DNA of 64,000 nt from Bacteroidota bacterium (lineage in GTDB: Bacteria; Bacteroidota; Bacteroidia; Chitinophagales; Chitinophagaceae), in the NCBI GenBank assembly GCA_018267575.1, contig JAFDYF010000105.1:20605-84604 (forward strand), in the 5' to 3' direction. A program made the position numbers and the translations under genes. Each line of letters opens with the position of its first letter. The first letter of the stretch is position 1. The notes under the pieces were generated by a model that worked only from the letters and a program-made list of their open reading frames with translations, ran no database searches and was not told the origin of the DNA. Shown here piece after piece: positions 44,190 to 52,962 of the stretch.

Positions 44190-45233
44190 ATGAAATCCGT
44201 TCACTTTGTTTTTGGGGTCATACTCTGCGTTTTTGGGGGTTGCAAAAAAACATCCGGGAGCCCTTCTGTTGGCAGTAACACAGATAGTTTGAAAAATGCT
44301 TCCGCTTTTATCAAAGGTGCGGATATAAGCTGGCTTACCCAGATGGAAGCAGCAAACATAAAATTTTATGATAGCATTGGTAACCAAAAAGACTGCATGC
44401 AAATCATGAAAGGACTTGGAATGAACGCCATCCGCTTAAGGGCTTGGGTAAATCCCAGCAACGGGTGGTGCAACACACATGACCTCAGGTTGAAGGCTAT
44501 CCGTGCAAATAACCTCGGCTTTAAAATCATGATTGATTTTCATTATAGTGATGTATGGGCCGATCCAGCGCATCAATCCATACCGATAGCATGGAACAGT
44601 TTTGGTATCGATTCCTTACAAACCGCGGTGTACAATTATACATTAGAGCTGATGGATACTTTGAAGGCAAATGGGATTATTCCTGTTTGGGCGCAGGTGG
44701 GCAACGAAACCAATGATGGCATGTTATGGGAAGATGGAAGGGCATCTACTAATATGCAAAATTTTGCACTATTGATCAATGCTGGGTATAATGCCATCAA
44801 AAAATCAAGCAGCGATTCCACCAAAGTGATCATCCATATTTCCAATGGATACGACAATGCCTTATTCCGTTGGATCTTTGACGGGCTTAGCAGCAACCAT
44901 GCAAAATGGGATATTATTGGAATGTCGCTCTACCCTTCCACCAGCAATTGGCAAACCCTCGATGCACAATGTCTGACCAATATGAACGATATGGTAAGCC
45001 GTTATCATGTGCCAGTCATGATATGCGAAGTGGGGATGGATGTAACGGCAGCCACAACCTGTGCATCCTTTCTCATGGATATCATCAGCAAAACAAAATC
45101 TGTAATAGGGGGCAATGGGCTAGGCGTTTTTTATTGGGAGCCTGAATGCTATAATAATTGGCAGGGGTATAGTATGGGCGCATTTGACAATACGGGCAAA
45201 CCCACGATTGCTTTGAACGCATTCAAGAATTGA
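44190..45233 (+). CDS. GH53 arabinogalactan endo-beta-1,4-galactanase, lipoprotein
   Basis: This 347-residue protein has a lipobox CVFGGC, so it is probably anchored in a membrane and may face outward. GH53 features are KGADISWLTQME, GMNAIRLRAWVNP, GFKIMIDFHYSDVWADP, the acid/base Glu in VGNETNDGML (~172) and the nucleophile Glu in ICEVGMD (~279), ending VFYWEPECYNNW. It cuts beta-1,4-galactan side chains of pectin. The start at 44190 gives the lipoprotein signal; the frame is open to 44115. It is divergent from susC and convergent with the Nudix regulator. Confidence 0.93.
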   Translation: MKSVHFVFGVILCVFGGCKKTSGSPSVGSNTDSLKNASAFIKGADISWLTQMEAANIKFYDSIGNQKDCMQIMKGLGMNAIRLRAWVNPSNGWCNTHDLRLKAIRANNLGFKIMIDFHYSDVWADPAHQSIPIAWNSFGIDSLQTAVYNYTLELMDTLKANGIIPVWAQVGNETNDGMLWEDGRASTNMQNFALLINAGYNAIKKSSSDSTKVIIHISNGYDNALFRWIFDGLSSNHAKWDIIGMSLYPSTSNWQTLDAQCLTNMNDMVSRYHVPVMICEVGMDVTAATTCASFLMDIISKTKSVIGGNGLGVFYWEPECYNNWQGYSMGAFDNTGKPTIALNAFKN

Positions 45234-45237
45234 GAAT

Positions 45238-45975
45238 CTAAAAATCGATCCCAAACCATTTTTTTCTTTCTTTCTGTTTGTATTTTTCGTAGTTGAACCT
45301 GTAGAGTTTGCCGGGGCGGTGGGGAACATCGGTTTCATATTCTTTAGTATCTTCCAGCAGACCCATGGTAAAGAATTTTTTTCTAAAATTCCGTCTATCC
45401 AGCTTTACATGCAAAATGGCTTCGTACAAGTTTTGCAGTTCACGTAAAGAAAATTTTTTGGGTAAAAGACTAAATCCGAGCGGGTGCTCCTGTATCCTTT
45501 TCTGCAACCATTCATGGCAGATGGTCAATATTTTTTTGTGGTCAAAAGCCAGATTCGTCAATGTATTGAGCCGATGCCAATGCAGTTCGTTATCGTGGAT
45601 CTTGAGCTGATGGTGTTGGATATTGATCAAGGAGCAATAGGCAATGGTAACCACCCTGGCCGCTGGGTGCCTGCCCACCTCGCCGAAAGCTTTCACTTCC
45701 TCCAGATATACATCATCCATTCCGGTTCTTTCCTTTAAAATCCGGTAAGCCGCCTCGTTCAAATCTTCATGGTTACCTACCAGATCCCCCAATAAAGACC
45801 ATTGGCCCTCAAATTTGTCCAAATCTGATTTTATCAATAGCACTTTCAGTTCGTTCTCATCGAACCCAAAAATCACACAATCCACAGAAACCCCAATAGT
45901 GCCATCGCTCTTCAATTGTTGCAGTATGCTAGTAAGTTTTTTTTGTTGGGCAGTAATTGGGTTTTGTGCAAGCAT
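45238..45975 (-). CDS. Nudix-domain transcriptional regulator of the NrtR/AraR type
   Basis: This 245-residue protein has an N-terminal Nudix fold (TIGVSVDCVIFGFDENELKV, then GQWSLLGDLVGNHEDLNE) followed by a winged-helix DNA-binding region (FSLRELQNLYEAILHVKLDR). The Nudix box is degenerate: AYRILKERTGM lacks the REUxEE glutamates that bind metal, so hydrolysis is unlikely. Bacteroides AraR, which senses arabinose, is built this way. It stands next to a galactanase and a SusC with twin operators, which it may control. ATG at 45975 is clear. Confidence 0.85.
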   Translation of the reverse strand: MLAQNPITAQQKKLTSILQQLKSDGTIGVSVDCVIFGFDENELKVLLIKSDLDKFEGQWSLLGDLVGNHEDLNEAAYRILKERTGMDDVYLEEVKAFGEVGRHPAARVVTIAYCSLINIQHHQLKIHDNELHWHRLNTLTNLAFDHKKILTICHEWLQKRIQEHPLGFSLLPKKFSLRELQNLYEAILHVKLDRRNFRKKFFTMGLLEDTKEYETDVPHRPGKLYRFNYEKYKQKERKKWFGIDF

Positions 45976-46109
45976 CTTTAAACAGTTAAGATTTCAAATA
46001 TTCAGAGCGAATTTAATATACTGATTCAATTAATCATAACATTTTTTAGAAAGCGAGCATCCAGATATACGATACTATCCTCATTCTCTTAATTTTACCA
46101 GACCAAATC

Positions 46110-48230
46110 ATGAGTATGTATCCGCAACAACAAACCCAAAAGCTGCAAAGCCTGACCAGCAAACTTCTTGAAAAAGTGAAGAATCAGCATTTCCAGAATC
46201 AGGACCTCGAGGACCTGAGGGAAGTATTGCGTTTTCATGAATATAGGTACTATATACTCAATGAGCCGCTGATCGCCGATTATGAATATGATATCCTGTT
46301 CAAGGAACTTGAAAAAATCGAAGCAGCCAACCCTTCACTGATCACTGCCGCATCACCTACACAAAGAGTTGCCAAGGGGTTGACGAAAGATTTTCCCACA
46401 GTGGCACATCTGGTACCCATGCTATCATTGGAGAATTCCTATAATGCCGAAGACCTGATCGATTGGGACCGGAAAGCCAAAGAGCTTACTGGTTTGGAAA
46501 CGATTGAATACTGTATTGAACCCAAATTTGATGGTGCGGGCATTTCGCTCATTTATGAAAACGATTTGTTTGTGCGTGGCGCTACCCGAGGGGATGGGGT
46601 AGAAGGTGATGATATCACCACGAATATTAAACAAATCCGATCAGTGCCGCTTTCTGCAAAATTTTCAAGTTATGGTATACAGCAAATAGAGATAAGAGGG
46701 GAAGTCATGCTTACCAAAAACAATTTCAAGAAGTATAATGATATGCTTGCCGAACAAAACCTGCCGCCTCTTGCCAACCCAAGGAATGCAGCAGCAGGTT
46801 CGCTCCGCATCAAAGACCCGAAGGAAGTGAGTAGAAGAAATTTGGAAGCCTTTTTATACCATGTAAGCTATTATATAAATATAGAAGGATGGCCGATGAC
46901 CGATGGCAGTACCAGCAACGCATTATTAACTCACAGTGGTTGCTTGCAAATGCTCTGGGACCTTGGTTTCAGAAGCCCTCAAAAAGAAAAAAAAGTGGTG
47001 AAAGGTATTCAAGCGGTTATCGATCACTGTCATGAATTTGAAAAGCAACGCGATGACCTTCCTTATGAAGTGGATGGTTTGGTTATCAAAGTAAATGATA
47101 TTGCCCTTCAGGATAAAATGGGTATGACCACTCATCACCCACGCTGGGCCATTGCTTTCAAGTTCAAAGCCAGACAGGCAACTACCAAATTAAGAGCGGT
47201 GGAATTTCAGGTAGGCAGGACCGGTGCTATCACTCCTGTTGCCAAGTTGGACCCCGTTGCTATTGGAGGGGTGACCGTATCGAGTATATCGGTACATAAT
47301 GAAGAGTATATCAAAGAAAAGGATTTGAAGATAGGCGACACCGTTATTATTGAAAGAGCAGGTGATGTCATTCCCCAAATTGTAAAATCATTAGCTGAAT
47401 TAAGGGACGGCAAGGAAAAAAATATCCATTTCCCAAAACATTGCCCTATATGCAAAACGCCTTTGGCAAAAGAAGAGGAAGAAGCGGTATGGAGATGCCT
47501 CAACATTAAATGTCCTGCGCAAGTGGTTGAACGGATTATTCATTTTACCAGTAAGGACGCGATGGACATACGCAGTTTTGGGGATGCCAATGTGCGCAAG
47601 TTTTATGATATGGGCTTTTTGCAGGATATCCCCGACATTTACAAACTGCCATTTGATAAGATTGGTGCTTTGGAGGGCTTTGGCGAAAAAAGTATGACAA
47701 ACCTCAAAACCGCCATCGAAGCTTCAAAAAAACAACCATTACATCGTTTGATCTATGCATTGGGTATCCGATTTGTTGGCGAGACCACGGCAAAAGTATT
47801 ATCTAACGCTGTCGATCATCTGCTGGATTTTAAAAATAAATCATTGGAAGATTTGCAAAGCTTGGAAGACATTGGGCCCAAAGTAGCTGGAAGCATCGTG
47901 AAATTTTTCAGTATAACAGAGAACTTGAATATGTTGGAAGAACTTGAAAGATTGGGTCTGAATTTTCAAAGCAATAAATCCTCATCTACCAACGGTGGGA
48001 ATCTATCTGGACAAACATTTTTATTTACTGGTACGCTTATGGAACTTAAGCGAAGTGATGCTGAAGCCATGGTGGAAAAGAATGGTGGTAAACTATTATC
48101 TGGTGTGAGCAGCAAACTTAACTACCTAATCGTTGGTGAAGACGCGGGATCAAAATTGGAGAAAGCAAAAAAGATTACATCTATAAAAATCTTATCTGAA
48201 AAAGAGTTTCTTCAACTCATCAATGCATAG
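46110..48230 (+). CDS. ligA: NAD-dependent DNA ligase LigA
   Basis: This 706-residue enzyme joins nicks in replication and repair. The order is: N-terminal Ia domain; nucleotidyltransferase with catalytic Lys ~139 in EPKFDGAGISL and RGDGVEGDDITTNI; OB fold (VGRTGAITPVAKLDPV); a Cys4 zinc finger (CPICKTPL ~445 and CLNIKCPAQ ~468); HhH motifs (LEGFGEKS, LEDIGPKVAGS); and a BRCT domain at ~630-706 (FLFTGTLMELKRSDAEAMVE). It is the essential bacterial ligase. A start at the second Met (46116) is equally possible. Confidence 0.97.
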   Translation: MSMYPQQQTQKLQSLTSKLLEKVKNQHFQNQDLEDLREVLRFHEYRYYILNEPLIADYEYDILFKELEKIEAANPSLITAASPTQRVAKGLTKDFPTVAHLVPMLSLENSYNAEDLIDWDRKAKELTGLETIEYCIEPKFDGAGISLIYENDLFVRGATRGDGVEGDDITTNIKQIRSVPLSAKFSSYGIQQIEIRGEVMLTKNNFKKYNDMLAEQNLPPLANPRNAAAGSLRIKDPKEVSRRNLEAFLYHVSYYINIEGWPMTDGSTSNALLTHSGCLQMLWDLGFRSPQKEKKVVKGIQAVIDHCHEFEKQRDDLPYEVDGLVIKVNDIALQDKMGMTTHHPRWAIAFKFKARQATTKLRAVEFQVGRTGAITPVAKLDPVAIGGVTVSSISVHNEEYIKEKDLKIGDTVIIERAGDVIPQIVKSLAELRDGKEKNIHFPKHCPICKTPLAKEEEEAVWRCLNIKCPAQVVERIIHFTSKDAMDIRSFGDANVRKFYDMGFLQDIPDIYKLPFDKIGALEGFGEKSMTNLKTAIEASKKQPLHRLIYALGIRFVGETTAKVLSNAVDHLLDFKNKSLEDLQSLEDIGPKVAGSIVKFFSITENLNMLEELERLGLNFQSNKSSSTNGGNLSGQTFLFTGTLMELKRSDAEAMVEKNGGKLLSGVSSKLNYLIVGEDAGSKLEKAKKITSIKILSEKEFLQLINA

Positions 48231-48294
48231 TTAATTTTAAAAAGTTGCGGATAATTAAAACTTCTTTTTCGTAACTTACCTAAAATTGCATGTC

Positions 48295-48858
48295 ATGATA
48301 AAGAAAATTCCCAGCGAGACCTGGAAACCATTAGAGTTTCCGGGCTGGAAGCAACTTAGAAAAAAATATGCATTGTCTTCCCATGGTCGAGTCGCAAGCT
48401 ATTCTGAAAACATTCATGAAGATGGCAAATTGCTGAACGGCTCCATTACTACCGGTTACAAAACACTTAACCTTCACCGTTCAGGAAGCAACGGCACTTT
48501 ATACATTCACCGCGAAGTGGCCCGTGCTTATCTGAAAAAAAGTTCACCCAAACACAAATACGTTATCCATACTAATTATAATAAGCTTGACAATAACGCA
48601 AAAAATTTAAAATGGGCAACTTTGGAAGAAATGATTTTGCACCAGCAAAAAAGCCCAGCAAAACTAGCATATAAGAAAGTGCAGGCCAATCGCAGCAAAG
48701 GGCTAAAACTTTCGGTGACCGATGTACGAAATATCAAAAAACTGCTCAACAAAAAAGAACAGCCCACCACAATCAAAAAACTGGCTGAGAAATATGGTGT
48801 AAGCGAAATGACTTTATATCGCATCCGAAGCGGCGAAAATTGGGCCAGGGTTAAATAA
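48295..48858 (+). CDS. NUMOD4-like/HNH-derived protein with C-terminal HTH
   Basis: This 187-residue protein has an N-terminal NUMOD4-like motif (WKPLEFPGWKQLRKKYALSS, GRVASYSENIHEDGKLLNGS) and an HNH-like block (HREVARAYLKKSSPKHKYVI, then NKLDNNAKNLKWAT) in which the usual DH pair is replaced by IH, so nuclease activity is doubtful. The C-terminal helix-turn-helix is IKKLAEKYGVSEMTLYRIRS. NUMOD4 is typical of homing endonucleases, so this looks like a domesticated DNA-binding protein. ATG at 48295 is preferred over TTG at 48286. It lies 64 bases after ligA and is followed by a terminator. Confidence 0.72.
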   Translation: MIKKIPSETWKPLEFPGWKQLRKKYALSSHGRVASYSENIHEDGKLLNGSITTGYKTLNLHRSGSNGTLYIHREVARAYLKKSSPKHKYVIHTNYNKLDNNAKNLKWATLEEMILHQQKSPAKLAYKKVQANRSKGLKLSVTDVRNIKKLLNKKEQPTTIKKLAEKYGVSEMTLYRIRSGENWARVK

Positions 48859-48876
48859 AAAAAGTTTAATTAAAGT

Positions 48877-48911
48877 AAAAGGAATTGGCAAACCCAATTC
48901 CTTTTTTATTT
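48877..48911 (+). terminator. Terminator after the NUMOD4-like gene
   Basis: AAAAGGAATTGG and CCAATTCCTTTT form a long stem followed by TTTTATTTG. It lies 19 bases after the stop. Confidence 0.88.
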
Positions 48912-48937
48912 GTATAAATTTGAATCAAAAATAAACC

Positions 48938-49606
48938 ATGCTGCAAGCTGCAACCATCAAATTTTTAAAAGACCTTAAAAAGAATAATAACAAACCTTGG
49001 TTTGATGCAAACCGGAAACAATATGAAACAGCCAAGGAGGATTTTGAAGGTTTTGTCCAAAAAATAATTGATAAGCATACCAAAAAAGATAGTTCGCTGA
49101 AAGAATTGAAAGCAAAGAATTGCCTATTCCGCATCAACCGCGATGTGCGTTTTTCAAAAGACAAATCTCCTTACAAAACCAATTTTGGTGCACACATCAA
49201 TAGTGGTGGGAAAAAATCGATACTGGGCGGATATTATTTTCATTTGGAGCCCAGCGATAGTTTTGTGGGCGGCGGCATTTGGATGCCCATGCCACCAGAA
49301 CTAAAAAAAATAAGACAGGAGATCGATTACAATTTCAATGAGTTCAAAAAAATCATCGGTTCCAAAAAATTCAAATCGGTTTATGGCGACTTAAGCAGAA
49401 GCGCAGAATACAGTCTGGTTAATGTGCCCCAAGGTTTTGAAAAAGACGATCCAGCTGCAGAATACCTAAAACTGAAAAGTTTCGTGGGGATGAAAAAAAT
49501 CAAGGAAGCAGACCTTACATCCAAAGAACTGGAAAAGCAAGTGGTTGAAGCTTTTGAAGCACTCCAACCACTTGTTGAATTTATTAATAGGGGGTTGAAG
49601 GACTGA
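48938..49606 (+). CDS. DUF2461 (TIGR02453) family protein
   Basis: This 222-residue protein has the family blocks FLKDLKKNNNKPWFDANRKQ, FRINRDVRFSKDKSPYKTNF, GGYYFHLEPSDSFVGGGIWM and LKIRQEIDYNF-like spacing. Members occur widely in bacteria and fungi, and no biochemical role is established. It is cytoplasmic with no signal. It stands alone after a terminator and is convergent with asd. Confidence 0.9.
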   Translation: MLQAATIKFLKDLKKNNNKPWFDANRKQYETAKEDFEGFVQKIIDKHTKKDSSLKELKAKNCLFRINRDVRFSKDKSPYKTNFGAHINSGGKKSILGGYYFHLEPSDSFVGGGIWMPMPPELKKIRQEIDYNFNEFKKIIGSKKFKSVYGDLSRSAEYSLVNVPQGFEKDDPAAEYLKLKSFVGMKKIKEADLTSKELEKQVVEAFEALQPLVEFINRGLKD

Positions 49607-49621
49607 GGAGGCAGAAGCTGT

Positions 49622-49765
49622 GGGGTTTTAAGGTATAAGGAGGAAGGGATTAATGAGCCCATTACCTGAAGAAATTTCAGACTCCGAACTCAAGACTCCT
49701 GACTTCCGATTAAAACTGCAGGCACAAGCCCACGCCCTAAACCTTCTACCTTAAACCCTATACCC
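49622..49765. repeat. Composite repeat between the DUF2461 gene and asd
   Basis: GGGGTTTTAAGGTATAAGG (49622-49640) faces ACCTTCTACCTTAAACCC (49741-49758). Between them at 49677-49710 is a run of GACTC/GACTT units that, reversed, match the AGTCAGGAGTC string found inside paaE at 55514-55524. Two repeat families are nested in one 161-base convergent gap. Confidence 0.55.
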
Positions 49766-49767
49766 AA

Positions 49768-50757
49768 TTACAGCATTCCCTTCCCCAGCAAATATTCCGC
49801 TATCTGCACGGCATTGGTTGCAGCGCCTTTGCGTAGATTATCGCTCACGATCCATAGGTTCATAGTGTTCGGTTGTGTTTCATCCCTACGGATACGGCCC
49901 ACAAACACCTCGTCTTTTTCATGTGCATCCTTGGGCATGGGATATTGTTGGTTGGCGGGGTCATCCACTACCACAACACCTGCTGACTGGCTCAATAGCT
50001 CCTTCACTTCCTTCAGGTCAAAATCATTTTCAAATTCCACATTCACGGCTTCGCTATGCCCACCCACCACGGGGATACGTACGGTTGTTGAAGTCACACG
50101 AATGGAATCATCACGCAAAATCTTCCTCGTTTCATTAACCATTTTCATTTCTTCCTTCGTGTAGCCATTGTCGAGGAACACGTCAATTTGGGGAATCACA
50201 TTTAGGTCGATGGGATATTTATAAGCCATCTCACCTTGGATGCCTTTTCGTTCGTTCATCAACTGCTCCACTGCTTTCACCCCTGTGCCAGTCACACTTT
50301 GATAAGTGGATACCACAATCCTTTTGATTTTATATTTTATATGCAGCGGGTTCAATGCCACCACCATTTGGATGGTAGAGCAATTGGGGTTTGCGATGAT
50401 CTTGTCTTCTTTCGTTAATGCGTCCGCATTGATCTCGGGTACCACTAATTTTTTGGTAGCATCCATTCTCCAAGCGGAAGAATTATCGATTACAGTGATT
50501 CCTGCTGCTGCAAATTTGGGTGCCCAATCCAAGGAAGTGCCTCCCCCTGCAGAAAATATGGCCACTGCTGGTTTTGCTGCAATTGCATCGGTAGCGCTGA
50601 TCACTTTGTATTTCTTTCCCTTGAAGCTTACTTCCTTACCCACGGATTTCTGCGATGCCACCGGCAATAGCTCTGTGACGGGAAAATTTCTTTCTGCGAG
50701 AACCTGTAACATTTTGGTGCCAACCAATCCTGTAGCGCCAACGACTGCAACTTTCAT
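49768..50757 (-). CDS. asd: Aspartate-semialdehyde dehydrogenase
   Basis: This 329-residue enzyme reduces aspartyl phosphate to aspartate semialdehyde with NADPH, on the way to lysine, methionine and threonine. Features are MKVAVVGATGLVGTKMLQVL (nucleotide fold), the active-site Cys ~126 in NPNCSTIQMV, YQSVTGTGVKA, and the histidine block RIPVVGGHSEAV. It is cytoplasmic and of typical length. It is separated from the next upstream gene by about 270 bases of repeats. Confidence 0.97.
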   Translation of the reverse strand: MKVAVVGATGLVGTKMLQVLAERNFPVTELLPVASQKSVGKEVSFKGKKYKVISATDAIAAKPAVAIFSAGGGTSLDWAPKFAAAGITVIDNSSAWRMDATKKLVVPEINADALTKEDKIIANPNCSTIQMVVALNPLHIKYKIKRIVVSTYQSVTGTGVKAVEQLMNERKGIQGEMAYKYPIDLNVIPQIDVFLDNGYTKEEMKMVNETRKILRDDSIRVTSTTVRIPVVGGHSEAVNVEFENDFDLKEVKELLSQSAGVVVVDDPANQQYPMPKDAHEKDEVFVGRIRRDETQPNTMNLWIVSDNLRKGAATNAVQIAEYLLGKGML

Positions 50758-50796
50758 TTTAGTTTATTTAGATTTAAAAAATAATTCTTGTTTCAC

Positions 50797-50938
50797 ACAA
50801 AGAGCACAAAGAATACAACGGGACAATGCTGAACGTTGTACGCTTAATGCTAAACGCATGCTCTATATTTAATCAACCTTTCAGCCATTCAACTTCCTCT
50901 CTGCGTCTCACTGTCTCTGCGGTAATCCTTTTAGCTAC
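50797..50938. repeat. Cluster of dispersed repeats upstream of asd
   Basis: CACAAAGAGCACAAAGAA (50799-50816) is followed by CGCTTAATGCTAAACGC (50844-50860) and a CTCTGCGTCTC/TGTCTCTGCGG region (50898-50930). They resemble the CACAAAG, ACGC and CACAGAG families elsewhere in the window. No coding frame was seen. Confidence 0.5.
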
Positions 50939-50967
50939 GAAATTACTCTGTTTAGCATAGCTCTTCG

Positions 50968-51002
50968 AAAACTAAAAAGCCTCCCCGTATCCGGGAAGGC
51001 TT
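50968..51002 (-). terminator. Terminator of the small minus-strand gene upstream of asd
   Basis: On the minus strand AAGCCTTCCCG and CGGGGAGGCTT pair over 11 bases with one G-U that exists only in the minus-strand RNA, followed by TTTAGTTTTC. No gene other than the 20-codon frame at 51027-51089 precedes it. Confidence 0.8.
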
Positions 51003-51026
51003 CTATTATTTTGGCATACAAAACAA

Positions 51027-51089
51027 TCAGGCAGCTTCCCCTTGAGAGAACTGTTTCTTTATTTGCTTTGTATGTTTATTTGTTGCCAT
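51027..51089 (-). CDS. Candidate leaderless 20-residue small protein (or small RNA)
   Basis: The frame starts MATNKHTKQI and ends FSQGEAA, with a very basic middle. A perfect Bacteroidetes promoter (TTTG at 51125-51128, TATTTTTG at 51097-51104 on the minus strand, 20 bases apart) predicts a start of transcription at or a few bases before the ATG, and a strong terminator follows the stop by 25 bases. The whole unit is about 120 bases long. I do not recognise the peptide; a non-coding RNA is an alternative. Confidence 0.5.
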   Translation of the reverse strand: MATNKHTKQIKKQFSQGEAA

Positions 51090-51096
51090 TGGGGTG

Positions 51097-51128
51097 CAAA
51101 AATAATTACACATTCCATTCATCCCAAA
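51097..51128 (-). promoter_or_regulatory. Predicted promoter of the small gene
   Basis: Minus-strand TTTG (51128-51125), 20 bases, then TATTTTTG (51104-51097), eight bases before the ATG. Confidence 0.65.
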
Positions 51129-51158
51129 TTTTTTATTTTTCGTAAATTACCCTAGTCA

Positions 51159-52874
51159 ATGAAACCGCTTCTATTATTTTCAATTCTTGGGATATTTCTT
51201 TCATCCGCCATATTTGCACAGACTGCAAACCGGTTCGATATTGTAATGGATGAGATCTTTCCAAACCCGACCCCTTCAATGGGCCTTCCCAACGCTGAGT
51301 TCATCGAACTCAAAAATGTTTCCAACTCATCATTCAATTTGCTGAACTGGCAAATTAGTGATGGCAAAAGCACTGCTACCATCAGGACGGCTTATAACCT
51401 GAAGCCAGACAGCTTTCTAGTGATATGCCCCAATTCAGCGGCTGCTCTTTATACAAGATTTGGCCCCAGCATGGGTGTTACTGGTTTTCCTTCTTTAAAT
51501 AATAATGGGGATACGCTTTATCTAAAATCACCAGAGGGGCTTACGATCCATGTGGTTACTTATAACCTCGACTCTTACCAGAACCATATCAAAAGTGCTG
51601 GGGGCTGGTCATTGGAGATGATCGATACAAAAAACCCTTGCGAAGGCGGCAGCAATTGGAAGGCAAGCAGCAGTGAAATCGGCGGAACGCCGGGACAAAA
51701 AAATGCAGTCGATGGCGTTCATAAAGATGAAACAGCTCCTCAACTGTTGAGAACTTATACCATCGACAGCCTTACCATCGTTGCCGTATTCAACGAACCA
51801 TTGGATAGTGCTAATGCTTCGCATGTTGCGCATTATAGCATTGATAACGGTGTTCAAAACCCTTTGTCAGCAATCCCAAAGCCTCCATTTTTCAACGAAG
51901 TGATACTTCAGCTTCCAAAAAGCATTGTCAAAAATACCATCTATCAACTTATCGTTTCGGGCATTGCAGATTGTAGCGGTAACAAAAACTTCGCAAACTC
52001 TGTTAGAGTAGGTCTCCCAGAACTGGCACTGAACAATGATATCGTGATAAATGAAATCCTGTTTAATCCCAAACCAACCGGTTATGATTATCTGGAGTTT
52101 TATAATCGTAGCCATAAAGTGGTCGATCTGAACAAGCTCTATTTAGCTAGCAGGGATGCTATTGGAAATCTGAAATCCATTTTTCAGTTGAGCAAAATAC
52201 CACTACTTTTTTTTCCAGGCGACTATTATGTAGTTACTGAAAACAAATGGTGGTTGCAGCAAAATTACTTAGTGAAAAATCCTGATAACCTGTTACAACT
52301 TTCATCACTGCCCAGTTTCCCCGATGAGGAAGGAATTGCCGTATTGCTGAACACAGACGAAACCGTTGTTGATGAACTACACTATAACCATAAATGGCAT
52401 TTCCCTTTGATTGACCAAGAAGACGGCATTGCATTGGAAAGGATAGACTATAATAAACCCACACAAGACCCAAACAATTGGACATCGGCTGCCTCGACGG
52501 AAGGTTATGGTACGCCTACCTATCAAAATTCAGAGTTTAACGCTGGCCCACAGTTAAAAGGGGAAATTACAGTTTCGCCAAAAATATTCTCTCCAGACAA
52601 TGATGGCTATGATGATTTTTGTTTGATCAGCTATCAGGTTCCCAATGCAGGCTATGTAGGGAATATCACTGTTTATGATGCATCTGGCAGGGCAGTGAAG
52701 AATATAGCCAATAACGCAACCTTAGCACTGAATGGTTCTTTTAAATGGGATGGACTTGATGACAAACAACAAAAATTACCCTTGGGGGTTTATGTGATTG
52801 TTACCAGAATTTTTGATTTGTCAGGAAACACCAACGAATTTAAAAACGTAGTTAGCTTGGCAAGAAAATTATAA
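51159..52874 (+). CDS. Secreted protein with lamin-tail domains and C-terminal T9SS-like domain
   Basis: This 571-residue protein has a signal peptide (KPLLLFSILGIFLSSAIFAQ). The first lamin-tail domain contains PNAEFIELKNVSNSSFNLLN and the second FNPKPTGYDYLEFYNRSHKV; between them is an Ig-like segment (LTIVAVFNEPLDSANASHVA). The end (IFSPDNDGYDDFCLISYQVP, then GVYVIVTRIFDLSGN) resembles the FlgD-like/CHU_C type of sorting domain. It is probably exported by T9SS and surface-held. It is divergent from the candidate small gene, 69 bases away. Confidence 0.85.
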   Translation: MKPLLLFSILGIFLSSAIFAQTANRFDIVMDEIFPNPTPSMGLPNAEFIELKNVSNSSFNLLNWQISDGKSTATIRTAYNLKPDSFLVICPNSAAALYTRFGPSMGVTGFPSLNNNGDTLYLKSPEGLTIHVVTYNLDSYQNHIKSAGGWSLEMIDTKNPCEGGSNWKASSSEIGGTPGQKNAVDGVHKDETAPQLLRTYTIDSLTIVAVFNEPLDSANASHVAHYSIDNGVQNPLSAIPKPPFFNEVILQLPKSIVKNTIYQLIVSGIADCSGNKNFANSVRVGLPELALNNDIVINEILFNPKPTGYDYLEFYNRSHKVVDLNKLYLASRDAIGNLKSIFQLSKIPLLFFPGDYYVVTENKWWLQQNYLVKNPDNLLQLSSLPSFPDEEGIAVLLNTDETVVDELHYNHKWHFPLIDQEDGIALERIDYNKPTQDPNNWTSAASTEGYGTPTYQNSEFNAGPQLKGEITVSPKIFSPDNDGYDDFCLISYQVPNAGYVGNITVYDASGRAVKNIANNATLALNGSFKWDGLDDKQQKLPLGVYVIVTRIFDLSGNTNEFKNVVSLARKL

Positions 52875-52925
52875 CTGCTGTTATACTTTAATAAATATTG
52901 AGGGGACTTACTGTTATACAAAGGT

Positions 52926-52954
52926 CAATACCCGAGCAAAAGGCTCGGGTATTG
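52926..52954. terminator. Bidirectional hairpin between the lamin-tail gene and pfkB
   Basis: The perfect 12-base arms CAATACCCGAGC and GCTCGGGTATTG have a five-base loop. They sit between convergent gene ends and probably serve both; no long T-run adjoins. Confidence 0.75.
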
Positions 52955-52962
52955 ATATGATT

